Origin: Candidatus Jorgensenbacteria bacterium
GTDB lineage: Bacteria; Patescibacteriota; Minisyncoccia; UBA6257; GWB1-50-10
NCBI GenBank assembly: GCA_016234345.1
Contig: JACRFG010000009.1
Span: 1 to 22,759, forward strand
Direction of reading: 5' to 3'
DNA: 22,759 nt
The translations under genes were made by a program, and so were the position numbers. This document shows positions 22,077-22,759 of this stretch, in pieces (positions within the stretch are counted from its first letter, which is position 1; each line of letters opens with the position of its first letter). The notes below the pieces were generated by a model. The model did not search any database. It was not told where the DNA came from and was given only the letters and a program-made list of their open reading frames with translations.

Positions 22077-22292
22077 CGATGAAATTTCTACAATTGCTTC
22101 TCTACCGAGCCAAATATCGATAGCATTAGCCATAGTTATTGATTCGTGCCGCTTCCCATCTTTGATGGTCCAGATTGTATGACCATCGCTCTCCAATATG
22201 GTTCCATCTTCTGGTCCGATGATCACATCATATTGATCCTGCGGGGTTGTAAAGCCTAGCATGACCCGCTTGAGAATCCTGTATTTTTTCAC
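22062..22292 (-). CDS. Hypothetical protein (76 aa)
   Basis: GTG start at 22292 with an AGGAG site 7 nt upstream. The protein starts MKKYRILKRVMLGFTTPQDQ, is probably beta-rich (VIIGPEDGTILESDGHTIWT) and ends in a Lys-rich SSKKEG tail encoded by the terminator stem. No signal peptide or known motif is visible. It faces secA convergently across the shared terminator if the inserted segment is removed. Function unknown. Confidence 0.65.
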   Translation of the reverse strand: MKKYRILKRVMLGFTTPQDQYDVIIGPEDGTILESDGHTIWTIKDGKRHESITMANAIDIWLGREAIVEISSKKEG

Positions 22293-22358
22293 GACCTTTC
22301 TCCTGAAAAAAGTTCAATGTGCTATTGTTAAAATTACTGAATCTTTGAAGAGCAGTCA

Positions 22359-22679
22359 ATGAATATAAAAAGTATCATGGAAAATAACGATGCATTAAAA
22401 ATAGCTCCTGAAGTGCATAGCCTTTTGTTTGAAAACGAAAAAGTTCGTGTACTGAATGTCTATTTAGCTGTCGGGAAAAAGACGGAAATGCATTGGCATC
22501 CAGATAATATTTCTTATATCATCCAAGGCGGCAAAATGAGAGTTACAAAACCGACTGGCATAGCAAGCGAAGTTGAATTAATAGCGGGGAAGGTAGTGGC
22601 TGGAACAGAAGGTGAGCATATTGTCGAAAATATCGGCAACTCTGATATACATACTATTCAAACAGAATTCAAAAGATAA
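22359..22679 (+). CDS. Cupin-domain protein
   Basis: A 106-aa single-domain cupin. Motif 1 is GKKTEMHWHPDNISYIIQGG (39-58), with likely metal ligands H45 and H47; motif 2 includes GEHIVENIG, with H87 as the further ligand. Small cupins of this kind bind metal and may act as isomerases, dioxygenases or sugar-binding proteins; nothing here points to a substrate. The start follows a modest AAGAG site. It diverges from the 76-aa gene across a 66-bp spacer, and I see no strong promoter there. Confidence 0.85.
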   Translation: MNIKSIMENNDALKIAPEVHSLLFENEKVRVLNVYLAVGKKTEMHWHPDNISYIIQGGKMRVTKPTGIASEVELIAGKVVAGTEGEHIVENIGNSDIHTIQTEFKR

Positions 22680-22745
22680 CTCCTGCGAACACAAAAATAA
22701 ACATGAAAAGCGTCATAGGAAATAGAAAATTGATAAAATAGGAAC

Positions 22746-22759
22746 ATGGAAACAAATAA
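22746..22759 (+). CDS. Possible start of a further gene (truncated by window end)
   Basis: ATG at 22746 with AGGA close upstream and a TAAAAT (22734-22739) that could be a -10 for a leaderless message. Only four full codons (M-E-T-N) are visible, so this is no more than a hint. Confidence 0.2.

Noticed and set aside
1..22759. Alternative genetic code (TGA read as an amino acid)
   Set aside because: TGA serves as the stop of thpR, the 51-aa gene, the nucleotidyltransferase and others, with no in-frame TGA in conserved genes.
1..22759. CRISPR arrays, rRNA genes or canonical transposases
   Set aside because: No regularly spaced repeats, rRNA-like stretches or transposase/integrase motifs were seen.

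Overview
The window looks like part of a small-genome bacterium of the Candidate Phyla Radiation (Patescibacteria), most likely on the Parcubacteria side. The clues are compressed housekeeping genes (272-aa Fmt, 127-aa ATP synthase delta, 79-aa epsilon without its helical domain), a SecA with the extra segment before its ADITYGTN motif that I associate with that group, many start codons without a Shine-Dalgarno (SD) site, and short conserved hypotheticals between core genes. Ribosomal protein L9 is present, which argues against Microgenomates. TGA ends several genes, so the Gracilibacteria/Absconditabacteria recoding is excluded. This placement rests on gene character alone, not on a tree.

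Layout. 1-1076 (minus): a partial hypothetical downstream of fmt. 1122-4147 (plus): a 93-aa hypothetical, def, thpR, an S41 C-terminal-processing peptidase and rplI; rpmA converges on rplI with overlapping 3' ends. 4461-11102 (plus): a 51-aa membrane peptide, tRNA-Leu(GAG), a 120-aa membrane protein whose start lies 1 nt behind the tRNA, and a full F-type ATP synthase operon atpBEFHAGDC. 11124-14221 (plus): a beta-carbonic-anhydrase-like protein, rmuC and a winged-helix/nucleotidyltransferase protein. 14222-14829: an ORF with promoter and SD but no start codon, an apparent stand-alone small RNA unit, and a cluster of strong terminators including a bidirectional one. 14830-17988 (minus): a 1052-aa protein with signal peptide, gluzincin metallopeptidase, beta-propeller and a C-terminal outer-membrane-type barrel. 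18189-20690 (plus): secA, with a leader able to form mutually exclusive hairpins. 20692-22020: a segment bracketed by a 22-bp direct repeat of the secA 3' end, carrying an 81-aa Cys/His protein and a 282-aa membrane-anchored Cys-motif protein. 22046-22679: the apparent original secA terminator, a 76-aa hypothetical and a cupin.

How the genes work together: fmt and def diverge from one short spacer and act on the same N-formyl-methionine cycle. L9 and L27 add to the translation theme. The ATP synthase cluster is probably co-transcribed with, or matured out of, a tRNA-Leu transcript. SecA, the processing peptidase and the surface proteins form an export and cell-envelope theme. The barrel protein is the odd member, because the inferred lineage is generally thought to lack an outer membrane. 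The two least ordinary signals are that protein and the insertion-like duplication at the 3' end of secA.
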